A DNA stretch of 6,596 bases, from NCBI GenBank assembly GCA_020028595.1, contig JAIBHQ010000103.1, forward strand, positions 1 through 6,596, read 5' to 3'. This DNA is from Nitrospirota bacterium. Its GTDB lineage: Bacteria > Nitrospirota > Nitrospiria > Nitrospirales > Nitrospiraceae. This document shows, in pieces, positions 1 through 6,413 of the stretch (position 1 is the stretch's first letter; each line of letters begins with the position of its first letter). A model generated the notes under the pieces. That model was not told the origin of the DNA and ran no database searches. It saw only the letters and a program-made list of their open reading frames with translations. Made by a program: the position numbers and the translations under genes.

Positions 1-888
1 GGCGGTGACCACGTCGCCGCTTTGCATGCCGAGCCGTCCCAGATGTTTGGCCGGATCGAGATGGACGGCCAGCACGCCGCGATCGATCTCCAGATTGAAA
101 CTGGCCACCACGCTCGGCGTGACGGTCACCGGGACAAAGCCGATATCCGGCCGCAGGACCGTTCCACGAACCAGCATCGATTGAATATATGGAGCGGCGG
201 CATCCATGGAAATCGCGTAGCTGATGGCCTGTGCGGACGGGGCGGCCGCCGTGTTGATCCCGACCACGCGGCCCGACAGGTCCACCAGCGGCCCTCCGCT
301 GTTGCCGAGATTGGTGGTGGCGTCCGTCTGGATGAGGTCGTAGAGCGTTTCTCCGTCCGGGGTCAGGATCGAGCGGTCCACCGCGCTGACGACACCGACC
401 GTCACGGACGAGCCGCCCTTTAACGGATTACCGATGGCGATGACGGTCTCGCCGATCTGGAGCAGTGACGACTGGCCGAGCGTCACGGCGACGAGATCGG
501 CGGCCGAAATCTTCACGAGCGCCAGATCCAGAAGAAAATCACGCGCCACCACGCGTCCCGGTGTCAGCCGCCCGTTTGACAGCCCCACCACGATGCTTTT
601 CACGCCTTCGACAAGGTGGTTGTTCGTGAGGATGTAGCCTTTCTCGTCGACGATGAAGCCGGAACCGGAAGGGAACCCGTGCTGAGCCGATACGGGCGGG
701 ACGCCGCGGGCGAGGATGGTCACTACGGACGGCCTGACCGCCGCGACGACCGCGGGCACGGACAGGTCTTTGGGTCTGGCCGGCTGGGTGCCGTTTTGGG
801 CGTGGGCGCTGATCCCGGGGGAACATGCGAGCCATGCGAGCAGCATGGCCCCGATCATGGATGCTGCGTGCCGACTGTCTCGCGCCAT
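1..888 (-). CDS. HtrA/Deg-family (S1C) exported serine protease, 3' end missing
   Basis: Trypsin-like periplasmic protease of the HtrA/Deg type, which degrades or senses misfolded envelope proteins. The frame is open from the ATG at 888 to the window edge (296 codons, no stop), so the C-terminus is missing. Residues about 11-30 form a hydrophobic signal peptide with a likely cleavage after the AHA at 28-30. The protease domain spans about 45-240 and has a complete triad: His91 in TNNHLVEG, Asp121 in DLALVK and Ser197 in GNSGGPL. A PDZ-like segment starts near 245 (RPDIGF) and is cut at GMQSGDVVTA. The start is supported by a GGAGGG site 9 bp upstream; Met11 is an alternative but lacks such a site. 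It lies 143 bp downstream of the sigma-factor gene on the same strand, with a hairpin between, so co-transcription is uncertain. Whether it has one or two PDZ domains (DegS-like or DegP/DegQ-like) cannot be seen. Confidence 0.92.
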   Translation of the reverse strand, partial: MARDSRHAASMIGAMLLAWLACSPGISAHAQNGTQPARPKDLSVPAVVAAVRPSVVTILARGVPPVSAQHGFPSGSGFIVDEKGYILTNNHLVEGVKSIVVGLSNGRLTPGRVVARDFLLDLALVKISAADLVAVTLGQSSLLQIGETVIAIGNPLKGGSSVTVGVVSAVDRSILTPDGETLYDLIQTDATTNLGNSGGPLVDLSGRVVGINTAAAPSAQAISYAISMDAAAPYIQSMLVRGTVLRPDIGFVPVTVTPSVVASFNLEIDRGVLAVHLDPAKHLGRLGMQSGDVVTA

Positions 889-897
889 CCCGGCTCT

Positions 898-903
898 CCC
901 TCC
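898..903 (-). promoter_or_regulatory. Shine-Dalgarno site of the HtrA-like protease
   Basis: GGAGGG on the minus strand, 9 bp before the ATG at 888. It favours that start over the internal Met11 codon. A short CCGG-TTTG-CCGG element lies just upstream and touches this site, but its 4-bp stem is too weak to call a regulator. Confidence 0.6.
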
Positions 904-971
904 GGCAAACCGGCGGGCATTCTCTCACAAATCCGACGATGGAGAAAGGGACTTCCGGGCCCCACACAACA

Positions 972-995
972 CGGGCGAGGCCGAGGCCTCGCCCG
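972..995 (-). terminator. Perfect inverted repeat, possible terminator of the sigma-factor gene
   Basis: The arms CGGGCGAGGCC and GGCCTCGCCCG are perfectly complementary over 11 bp with a 2-nt centre (in practice 10 bp with a 4-nt loop). It lies 36 bp beyond the sigma-factor stop codon and upstream of the protease gene. On the minus strand the stem is followed by TGTTGTGTGG, which is only moderately T-rich, so it is not a classic intrinsic terminator. It could act as a weak terminator, an mRNA 3'-end stabiliser, or a partial block that lowers readthrough into the protease gene. Confidence 0.45.
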
Positions 996-1031
996 ATTGC
1001 ATCGCGCTCGCGACACGCTTACTTGCCCAAC

Positions 1032-2294
1032 TTACTTGATGGACGCGAACATCTGCCGGATTTCCGGCGTCTTGAGTTTCTTGAGCGCCTTGGCTTCGAT
1101 CTGCCTGATCCGCTCGCGCGTCACGAGCAGTTGCTGGCCGACTTGCTCCAGCGTGAACGGCTCATCCTGCCCGATGCCGAACCGCATCCGGATCACGAGC
1201 TGTTCGCGCGGCGTTAACGTGGACAGGATCCGGTCCATCTCGCGCGTCTGCTCGATCCGGTTGATGTGCGCGTCCGGCGGCAACGCCTGGCCGTCCGCAA
1301 TCAGGTCGCCCAGTTGGGTGTCGCCGTCGCCGACCGGATTATCCAGCGACACGGGCTCCTGGAACGGCTGCATGGTCTCCCGGATCTTCTCCGGGCGCAG
1401 GCTGAGCGCCGCGCTGAGTTCCCCGATTCTTGGTTCCCGCCCGAGCCGTTGCACCAGCCGGCGCGAGGTGCGAAGGATCCGGTTCGACGCTTCGGTCAGA
1501 TGCACAGGGAGCCGGATGGTCCGCGATTGGTCGGCCAGCGCGCGCGTGATGCCCTGGCGAATCCACCAGGTCGCATAGGTGCTGAACTTGAACCCCTTGC
1601 GGTACTGGAACCGCTCGGTGGCCTTCATCAGCCCGATGTTGCCTTCCTGCACCAGATCCAGCAGCCCCAATCCACGGCCGTTGTAATGCTTGGCGATGTC
1701 CACGACCAGCCGCAAATTGTACCGGACCATTTCGTCCTTGGTGCGCTCGAATTCCACGCGCGCCTCGCGGATCTGCCGCCGGCAGCGGCTCAATTGCTTC
1801 ACCCGTTGGGCCGCAACCTTGCTCGGTCCGCGGGCTTCCTGCAACACCGCGAGCAGCGCGACGTCCGCTCTCTCCAGGGCCATCGCGGAGAGGCCGCTCA
1901 GCCCGCGCACCTGGTGCAACTCGTGCATCGCCTCCCGGAGATTGTCCGTCTTGCGCATGCGCGCAGCGAGCGCGGCTACTTCCCGAAGGGCGGCACGGAT
2001 GGCATGATCGCTCTTATCGATCCGCTTGGCGAGCGTGACTTCCTGCTCACGGTTCAGCAGCGGCCGTTCGCCGAACGAGCGGAAGTAGATCGACTCCAAC
2101 TCAAAAGGCCCGGCCGACCCCCGGTCGGCGGACGCGGCCTTTCCCTTTCTCTTCTCTTCCGGCGCTTCGTCCTTCTCAGCCGAAACGCTGTTGCCGCGCT
2201 CGATACGTTCGAGCACGTCCCCCGCTTCCGGATCGTCTTCCTCCACAGCCAGCCCTACCGCCGCCTCTGTCTCTGCTGGGTATTCTTTCTTCAT
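1032..2294 (-). CDS. Sigma-70 family RNA polymerase sigma factor (RpoD/SigA-like, no region 1.1)
   Basis: Promoter-recognition subunit of RNA polymerase, 420 residues. Residues 1-60 are acidic and low-complexity and do not resemble region 1.1. Region 1.2 is at about 64-100, and a charged non-conserved linker runs to about 185. Region 2 is at 186-256, with NLRLVVDIAKHY, DLVQEGNIGLMKA (213-225) and the core-binding and -10 recognition stretch FSTYATWWIRQGITRA (237-252). Region 3 is at about 262-340, including SLDNPVGDGDTQLGD. Region 4 is at 354-414, with the -35 helix-turn-helix VTRERIRQIEAKALKKLK (391-408). Region 2-4 wording is closest to primary RpoD/SigA factors rather than RpoS, but the short length and missing region 1.1 also fit a group 2 factor. 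E. coli RpoD is much longer because of region 1.1 and a large insert. The start at 2294 has only a G-run (2301-2306) as ribosome-binding site, 6 bp upstream. The family call is firm; primary versus alternative is open. Confidence 0.95.
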   Translation of the reverse strand: MKKEYPAETEAAVGLAVEEDDPEAGDVLERIERGNSVSAEKDEAPEEKRKGKAASADRGSAGPFELESIYFRSFGERPLLNREQEVTLAKRIDKSDHAIRAALREVAALAARMRKTDNLREAMHELHQVRGLSGLSAMALERADVALLAVLQEARGPSKVAAQRVKQLSRCRRQIREARVEFERTKDEMVRYNLRLVVDIAKHYNGRGLGLLDLVQEGNIGLMKATERFQYRKGFKFSTYATWWIRQGITRALADQSRTIRLPVHLTEASNRILRTSRRLVQRLGREPRIGELSAALSLRPEKIRETMQPFQEPVSLDNPVGDGDTQLGDLIADGQALPPDAHINRIEQTREMDRILSTLTPREQLVIRMRFGIGQDEPFTLEQVGQQLLVTRERIRQIEAKALKKLKTPEIRQMFASIK

Positions 2295-2593
2295 AATGTA
2301 CCCCCCGGCCTTGGGATCCTGCCGCTCCCTCCCGACCCTCTTTTCCCTTTGTATTTTATTAGAGCCTCGGCCAACCCAAAAGATTCGCTCTTTTCAGACC
2401 AAGAAGAAATCCTTGTATTTATAATGACTTGCACGCCACGAGTACACACTGCCTTACACAGAAACTACGCATACAGACCCATTACGGATGTGCAGATTGA
2501 GAAGTAAGTCTGGTGGACTTGAAATCAAGGGCGGGCGGATAAAAAATTCCTCCCAACCCATTGACCGAGAAAGAGATTTTTGACGGAATCGCG
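2295..2593. other. Gene-free region upstream of the sigma factor, with an AT-rich island
   Basis: About 300 bp between the end of the slipin gene and the start of the sigma-factor gene. No convincing small gene was found on either strand; the open stretches are short, lack ribosome-binding sites and look unlike proteins. Bases 2341-2430 contain 32 G/C in 90 (about 36%), far below the rest of the window, as expected for a promoter and leader of the sigma gene. No clear intrinsic terminator follows slipin: the T-run on the minus strand at about 2541-2546 has no stem before it. Confidence 0.6.
2418..2446 (-). promoter_or_regulatory. Weak candidate promoter of the sigma-factor gene
   Basis: On the minus strand, TATAAA (2418-2423) could be a -10 box, with TGTACT (2441-2446) 17 bp further upstream as a poor -35 box (3 of 6 matches to TTGACA). 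It would give a leader of roughly 115 bp. A second possible -10, TAAAAT (2353-2358), has no matching -35. The AT-rich setting supports a promoter here, but its exact location is a guess. Confidence 0.25.
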
Positions 2594-3343
2594 CTAGTCT
2601 TTTTTCTCGAAGGACTTCATGAGCGCCGACAGTACATCAATGGGGACGGGGAAAATCGTCGTCGAGTTTTTCTCGGCGGCGATTTCCACCAGGGTTTGAA
2701 GATACCGCAGTTGCAGTGCCGCCGGATGCTGGCCGATCACAGCGGCCGCATCGGAAAGTTTCTGCGCCGCCTGAAATTCGCCCTCCGCATGGATCACCTT
2801 CGCGCGCCGTTCGCGTTCGGCTTCCGCCTGCTTGGCAATCGCCCGTTGCATTTCCTGTGGCAGATCCACGTTTTTCACTTCCACCGCCGCAACTTTCACG
2901 CCCCAGGGCTCCGTTTGCTGATCGATGATGCGTTGCAGTTCGATGTTGATCTCTTCCCGTTTGGAGAGCAGGTCGTCGAGCTGGCTCTGGCCCAGCACGC
3001 TGCGCAGCGTCGTCTGCGCGATCTGGGAGGTCGAATAGAGATAGTCCTGCACCGCGAGGATCGCCCGCTGCGGATCCACCACGCGCAGGAAGATCACCGC
3101 GCTCACTTTCACCGACACGTTGTCGCGGGTGATGACGTCCTGGGGCGGCACTTCCATCGTCACCGTCTGCAGGTTGACGCGCACCATTCGTTGCAGGAGC
3201 GGAATCACGAAGATCAGCCCCGGCCCCCTGACGTCCTGAAACTTGCCGAGAAAGAAGATCACGCCGCGCTCGTACTCCATTAACACCTTGAAGGCGTTGT
3301 AGGCCACCGCGGCGATCAGCAGAAACGGAATCAAGAATTGCAT
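2594..3343 (-). CDS. Slipin (bacterial stomatin-like SPFH-domain protein)
   Basis: Membrane-anchored SPFH/band-7 protein of 249 residues, the usual slipin length. Residues 1-22 form one hydrophobic N-terminal anchor. The SPFH domain covers about 23-180, with the family-typical [16 protein letters not shown] (33-48), [16 protein letters not shown] (65-80) and [20 protein letters not shown] (161-180). The last of these opens a charged coiled-coil helix to about 200 that drives oligomerisation. Slipins form ring- or cage-like assemblies on the membrane and associate with NfeD-type proteases; in archaea the NfeD-family protease cleaves the slipin C-terminus, which here ends in a hydrophobic [15 protein letters not shown] tail. 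It is the second gene after nfeD, 19 bp downstream, with an AAGGAGAT ribosome site (3348-3355) 4 bp before the ATG, so the pair is one operon. The slipin family call is firm; the physiological role is inferred from family and context. Confidence 0.95.
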   Translation of the reverse strand: MQFLIPFLLIAAVAYNAFKVLMEYERGVIFFLGKFQDVRGPGLIFVIPLLQRMVRVNLQTVTMEVPPQDVITRDNVSVKVSAVIFLRVVDPQRAILAVQDYLYSTSQIAQTTLRSVLGQSQLDDLLSKREEINIELQRIIDQQTEPWGVKVAAVEVKNVDLPQEMQRAIAKQAEAERERRAKVIHAEGEFQAAQKLSDAAAVIGQHPAALQLRYLQTLVEIAAEKNSTTIFPVPIDVLSALMKSFEKKD

Positions 3344-3362
3344 GGGGATCTCCTTCGTCCGG

Positions 3363-4679
3363 CTACTTGTGGCGCGGCGCGACGGTCAGCGTCAACCCAT
3401 CGATGGACGTCACCTCGGCCTCTTCGCCGCGTTTGATCGGCCTGTCGCTCACGGCCTCCCACAATTCTCCGTGCAGCAGGACTTCGCCGCGCGGCGTCAC
3501 ATCGGTTCTGACCGTGGCGATCTGGCCGATCATGCTCTCCTTGCCCGTCACGGGCTTGCGCCGCCCGGCCTTGACCGCCATCCACGTCATGGCCGCCATG
3601 ATGGCCGCCGCCGTGACGACCGTCGGCAGCAGGAACGACAGCGACACTTGCATGAACGGCGCGTCGGTCTTCACGAGCAGCAGGCCGCCCAGCGTCATGG
3701 CGGCGATTCCGCCGAGCGTCAGCAGGCCGTAGCTCGTCACTTTGATCTCGAGCACGAAGAACACGATCCCAAGAATAATCAGCAGCACGCCGGCATAGTT
3801 GATGGGAAGCGATTGCAACGAATAGAAGGCGAGAATCAGGCTGATCGCCCCGACGATGCCGGGCAGGATCGCCCCGGGATTGTACAGCTCGGCCAGGATG
3901 CCGATGGTGCCGATCGTCATCAGCAGCATGGCGATGTTGGGATCGCTGATGGCCTTCAGCGCTTCCAGCCGCCAGCCCATCGGAAAGGAGCGCGTCTCGA
4001 CCCCTTGGGTCTGCAGCGTGACGGATCCGTTCGCAAGCGTCACCTTCCGGCCGTCGAGTTTGGCCAGCAGCGCCGGGATATCCTCGACAACCACATCGAT
4101 GATTTTGAGATCCAACGCTTCTTTCTCCGTTGCCGACACGCTCTTGCGCACGGCATCCTCCGCCCATTTCACGTTGCGGCCGCGCTGCTCGGCGATGGAC
4201 TTGATATAGGCCACGGAGTCGTTCTCGACCTTCTCCTGCATCGTCTTGTCCATCTCGCCGCCGCCCATCGCCACCGGATGCGCCGCGCCGATGTTGGTGC
4301 CGGGCGCCATCGCCGCCACGTGCGCCGCCATCGTGATGAAGACACCCGCGGAGGCGGCGCGGCCGCCTGAGGGCGCCACGTAGACCGCCACCGGGATTGG
4401 GGCGTTCGTCATATCCTTGATGATGAGCCGCATGGAGGTATCCAGGCCGCCCGGTGTGTCCAATTTCACGATTAGCGCTTGCGCGTGGCTGGATTCCGCA
4501 AAGGCCAGCGCGTCATGCAGATATTCCGCGGCGACCGGGTTGATGACGCCTTCATAGGTCGCCACGACGACGTGTGACCCGGCGCCCGACGCAGGAGCAA
4601 GCCACAGGGAGCCGAGGCTCAACAAAGGCCCGATCAGCAGACTGGCAGCGAGAAACAGGCGATGGGAAAGACGGCGCAT
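3363..4679 (-). CDS. nfeD: NfeD-family membrane-bound ClpP-class serine protease
   Basis: Long-form NfeD protein of 438 residues (three-part architecture). A signal peptide covers about 1-33 (cleavage near ASGA). The ClpP-like protease domain is at about 36-210: DTPGG (74-78), nucleophile Ser110 in GGRAASAG and proposed general base Lys150 in QEKVENDS. These match the Ser-Lys dyad known from the archaeal PH1510 protease. About five hydrophobic segments follow (roughly 249-267, 270-287, 294-312, 317-337, 347-369), then a soluble C-terminal OB-fold NfeD domain (about 380-436). The protein should be in the inner membrane with its protease domain outside the cytoplasm. In this family it partners with the slipin encoded next to it in membrane-protein quality control. 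The ATG at 4679 has a strong AAGGAG site (4686-4691), 6 bp upstream. A near-consensus promoter lies about 50 bp upstream. The active-site residues are intact; natural substrates are unknown. Confidence 0.94.
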   Translation of the reverse strand: MRRLSHRLFLAASLLIGPLLSLGSLWLAPASGAGSHVVVATYEGVINPVAAEYLHDALAFAESSHAQALIVKLDTPGGLDTSMRLIIKDMTNAPIPVAVYVAPSGGRAASAGVFITMAAHVAAMAPGTNIGAAHPVAMGGGEMDKTMQEKVENDSVAYIKSIAEQRGRNVKWAEDAVRKSVSATEKEALDLKIIDVVVEDIPALLAKLDGRKVTLANGSVTLQTQGVETRSFPMGWRLEALKAISDPNIAMLLMTIGTIGILAELYNPGAILPGIVGAISLILAFYSLQSLPINYAGVLLIILGIVFFVLEIKVTSYGLLTLGGIAAMTLGGLLLVKTDAPFMQVSLSFLLPTVVTAAAIMAAMTWMAVKAGRRKPVTGKESMIGQIATVRTDVTPRGEVLLHGELWEAVSDRPIKRGEEAEVTSIDGLTLTVAPRHK

Positions 4680-4731
4680 GGGCGACTCCTTAGCCTGGAC
4701 GATGCAATCCTGCGCGTGGAAAGCTCAATCG

Positions 4732-4760
4732 ATCATACGGCCCACCTGGAACGGAGTCAA
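4732..4760 (-). promoter_or_regulatory. Sigma-70 promoter of the nfeD-slipin operon
   Basis: On the minus strand, TTGACT (4755-4760, 5 of 6 matches to TTGACA) and TATGAT (4732-4737, 5 of 6 matches to TATAAT) are separated by exactly 17 bp. Transcription would start near 4725, giving a leader of about 45 bp that contains the nfeD ribosome site. It sits in the 101-bp gap between the divergent nfeD and trmI genes. This is the best promoter match I saw in the window and suggests housekeeping, largely constitutive expression. Confidence 0.65.
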
Positions 4761-4771
4761 CAACAGGTCCC

Positions 4772-4775
4772 GGAG
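4772..4775 (+). promoter_or_regulatory. Shine-Dalgarno site supporting the GTG start of trmI
   Basis: GGAG placed 5 bp before the GTG at 4781. No other ATG, GTG or TTG lies in frame between this GTG and the upstream in-frame stop at 4691, so the GTG is the earliest possible start. I could not identify a clear trmI promoter in the rest of the divergent gap. Confidence 0.5.
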
Positions 4776-4780
4776 CGCTC

Positions 4781-5608
4781 GTGTTGCAAAGCCCGCAGGA
4801 GACCTATGCCCTGACGTTAAAGGCCGGCGAAACGTTCCAGTTCAGCGGGCAAACCATCGCGCACGACGAGTTGATCGGCAAGGCCGATGGCTCGCTGGTC
4901 ACGCTCTCGCGCGGCAAACAGATGCTGGCCTTCCGGCCCACCCTGAGCGAGTACGTCCTGAAAATGCCGCGCGGCGCCCAGGTGATCTATCCCAAGGATC
5001 TGGCCATGATCACGATCTGGGCCGACATTTATCCCGGCGCGCGGGTCTTCGAGTCGGGGACCGGCTCCGGCGCGCTGACGATGGCGCTGCTGCGAGCGGT
5101 CGGCGAGCGGGGCTCGGTGGTCAGCTACGAAGCGCGCGATGATTTCGCCCGCACGGCCATGACGAACATCGAACGGTACCTCGGCCCTGTCGCCAACCTG
5201 ACCCTGCGCAAGCGCGACACCTATGAGGGCATTGACCCAACCGATGCGCCGTTCGACCGCGTCGTGCTGGATTTGCCGGAGCCCTGGCGCGTCGTGCCGC
5301 ACGCCGTGAATGCCTTGCGGCCCGGCGGACTCTACCTGAGTTTCGTGCCGACCGTCCCCCAAGTGATGCAGACAGTCGAGGCGCTCGAACGAGCCACTGT
5401 TTTCGGCCTGATCCAAACCTTTGAAACCTTGCTGCGCACCTGGAACATTCAGGGCCGCAGCGTGCGACCCGACCACCGGATGGTGGCGCACTCCGGATTC
5501 ATCACCGTCGCGCGCAAAATCGAGGCGGGCTTATGGACCTCCGGACAAACGGCCGCACCGGCGGATGACGAACCGGACGGGAACGACGACGGGGAGCCCG
5601 GCGCATGA
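4781..5608 (+). CDS. trmI: tRNA (adenine(58)-N1)-methyltransferase TrmI
   Basis: SAM-dependent enzyme that methylates N1 of A58 in the T-loop of tRNAs, stabilising tRNA structure; family members work as homotetramers in the cytoplasm. The 275-residue product has an N-terminal beta domain (about 8-70) with HDELIGKADGS and the family signature RPTLSEYVLKMPRG...IYPKDL (52-74). The Rossmann methyltransferase domain follows: SAM motif I VFESGTGSGALT (89-100), acidic ribose-binding Glu117 in SYEARDDF, and catalytic-site Asp164 in LDLPEPW. The C-terminal signature is RPDHRMVAHSGFITVARK (229-246). Translation probably begins at GTG 4781, preceded by GGAG. Residues from about 252 form an extra Asp/Glu/Pro/Gly-rich tail with no recognisable fold. 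Its stop codon overlaps the next gene's start in ATGA. The function call is strong because motif order and key residues match TrmI throughout. Confidence 0.94.
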   Translation: MLQSPQETYALTLKAGETFQFSGQTIAHDELIGKADGSLVTLSRGKQMLAFRPTLSEYVLKMPRGAQVIYPKDLAMITIWADIYPGARVFESGTGSGALTMALLRAVGERGSVVSYEARDDFARTAMTNIERYLGPVANLTLRKRDTYEGIDPTDAPFDRVVLDLPEPWRVVPHAVNALRPGGLYLSFVPTVPQVMQTVEALERATVFGLIQTFETLLRTWNIQGRSVRPDHRMVAHSGFITVARKIEAGLWTSGQTAAPADDEPDGNDDGEPGA

Positions 5609-6360
5609 AACGGCTCGACGGCAAGGTGGCGCTCATCACCGGAGGCGGCACCGGCATCGGCGCGGCCTGCGCCAGGATATTTGCGCAGGAAGGCGCGACG
5701 GTCGTGATCACCGGCCGCCGCAAGGACGTACTGGAGGCAGTCGTCAGGGAAATTGAAAAGGCCAAGGGCCGGGCCCTGGCCGTCGCCGGGTCGGTGACCG
5801 ACGAGGCCCATGCGCAGGCGGTCGTGGCGCAGGCCGCGCGGAGCTACGGCAAGCTCGATATCCTGGTCAACAACGCCGGCGCCCTCGCGTTCGGCAAACT
5901 GCTCCACGAAACAGACGAGGCCGCGTGGAACGAGATGCTGGCGATCAATCTGACCGGCACCTACCGGATGATCAAGGCCGCGGTCCCGGAGATGATCAAG
6001 GCGGGCGGTGGCTCGATCGTGAACGTCTCCTCCATCGCCTCGCTCGTCGGTATTCCGATGCTCGCGGCCTACAGCGCCTCGAAAGGCGGGATGGATGCCC
6101 TGACCCGTTGCGTGGCCATGGACTACGCGCCACAGAAAATCCGGTGCAACTCAGTCTGCCCCGGATTGGTGGATACGCCGATGGCGTCGGGGTTGATCAA
6201 TAATAAGGACGCGCTGGCCCAACTGTTGACGGCTTATCCGCTCGGCCGGCCCGGCACTTCCGAAGAAGTGGCAAAGTTGATTCTGTATCTGGCGTCCGAT
6301 GAGTCGGCCTGGATGACCGGTTCAGTGATTCCCATTGATGGCGGCATGACGGCACATTGA
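5605..6360 (+). CDS. SDR-family NAD(P)-dependent oxidoreductase (FabG-like)
   Basis: Classical short-chain dehydrogenase/reductase, 251 residues, the standard length. The Rossmann cofactor motif is TGGGTGIG (12-19). Arg38-Arg39 at the end of the second strand favours NADP(H). NNAG is at 89-92. The catalytic tetrad is Asn115, Ser143, Tyr156 and Lys160 (YSASK). PGLVDTPM (186-193) and the C-terminal IDGGMTA are also classical. The usual Asp contacting the adenine ring in the DV motif appears as Ser63 (GSVTD), a mild deviation. It resembles 3-oxoacyl-ACP reductase, but this superfamily is large and the substrate cannot be read from sequence; a lone FabG-like gene beside no other fatty-acid genes is often a generic dehydrogenase. 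The ATG overlaps the trmI stop by 4 bp and has a GGGGAG site (5591-5596) inside trmI, so translation is probably coupled. The following gene starts 53 bp beyond its stop. Confidence 0.94.
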   Translation: MKRLDGKVALITGGGTGIGAACARIFAQEGATVVITGRRKDVLEAVVREIEKAKGRALAVAGSVTDEAHAQAVVAQAARSYGKLDILVNNAGALAFGKLLHETDEAAWNEMLAINLTGTYRMIKAAVPEMIKAGGGSIVNVSSIASLVGIPMLAAYSASKGGMDALTRCVAMDYAPQKIRCNSVCPGLVDTPMASGLINNKDALAQLLTAYPLGRPGTSEEVAKLILYLASDESAWMTGSVIPIDGGMTAH

Positions 6361-6362
6361 CC

Positions 6363-6390
6363 AGTGCTGAGTCCTGAGTGCTGAGTACTG
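6363..6390 (+). repeat. Tandem heptamer array, four copies of AGTNCTG
   Basis: Four contiguous 7-bp units, AGTGCTG, AGTCCTG, AGTGCTG and AGTACTG, differ only at the fourth base. Seen another way it is a 14-bp unit repeated twice with one mismatch. It begins 3 bp after the dehydrogenase stop codon and ends 23 bp before the next start codon. No stable hairpin is apparent. Similar CAGNACT-type heptamer runs occur between genes in various bacterial genomes to my knowledge, but their role is not known. Confidence 0.75.
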
Positions 6391-6413
6391 AAGGGAAGTC
6401 AGGAAGGGAAATC

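Noticed and set aside
22..423. Plus-strand open frame over the protease gene
   Set aside because: The minus-strand frame contains the complete His-Asp-Ser protease triad; the plus frame shows no domain.
2420..2425. Perfect TATAAT on the plus strand
   Set aside because: No -35 box lies 15-19 bp upstream and no plus-strand gene follows; it sits in an AT-rich stretch where such a match is expected by chance.
1266..2507. A 413-codon plus-strand open frame antisense to the sigma-factor gene
   Set aside because: It mirrors codon-position GC bias of the real gene opposite, its product is rich in Arg, Pro and His with no recognisable domain, and the minus-strand frame is an unmistakable sigma factor.
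2505..2540. tRNA-Ser-like stretch with ACTTGAAATC resembling an anticodon loop
   Set aside because: The flanking bases do not pair as an anticodon stem, and no acceptor stem or T-loop (GTTCGAATC type) is present nearby.
2535..2560. Possible terminator of slipin (T-run on the minus strand)
   Set aside because: The bases before the T-run, GGGTTGGGAGGAA, cannot form a stem, so the structural half of an intrinsic terminator is missing.
3342..4370. A 342-codon plus-strand open frame antisense to nfeD
   Set aside because: The product is a His/Arg/Asp-rich low-complexity sequence typical of shadow frames, and the opposite strand encodes an intact NfeD with its active-site residues.
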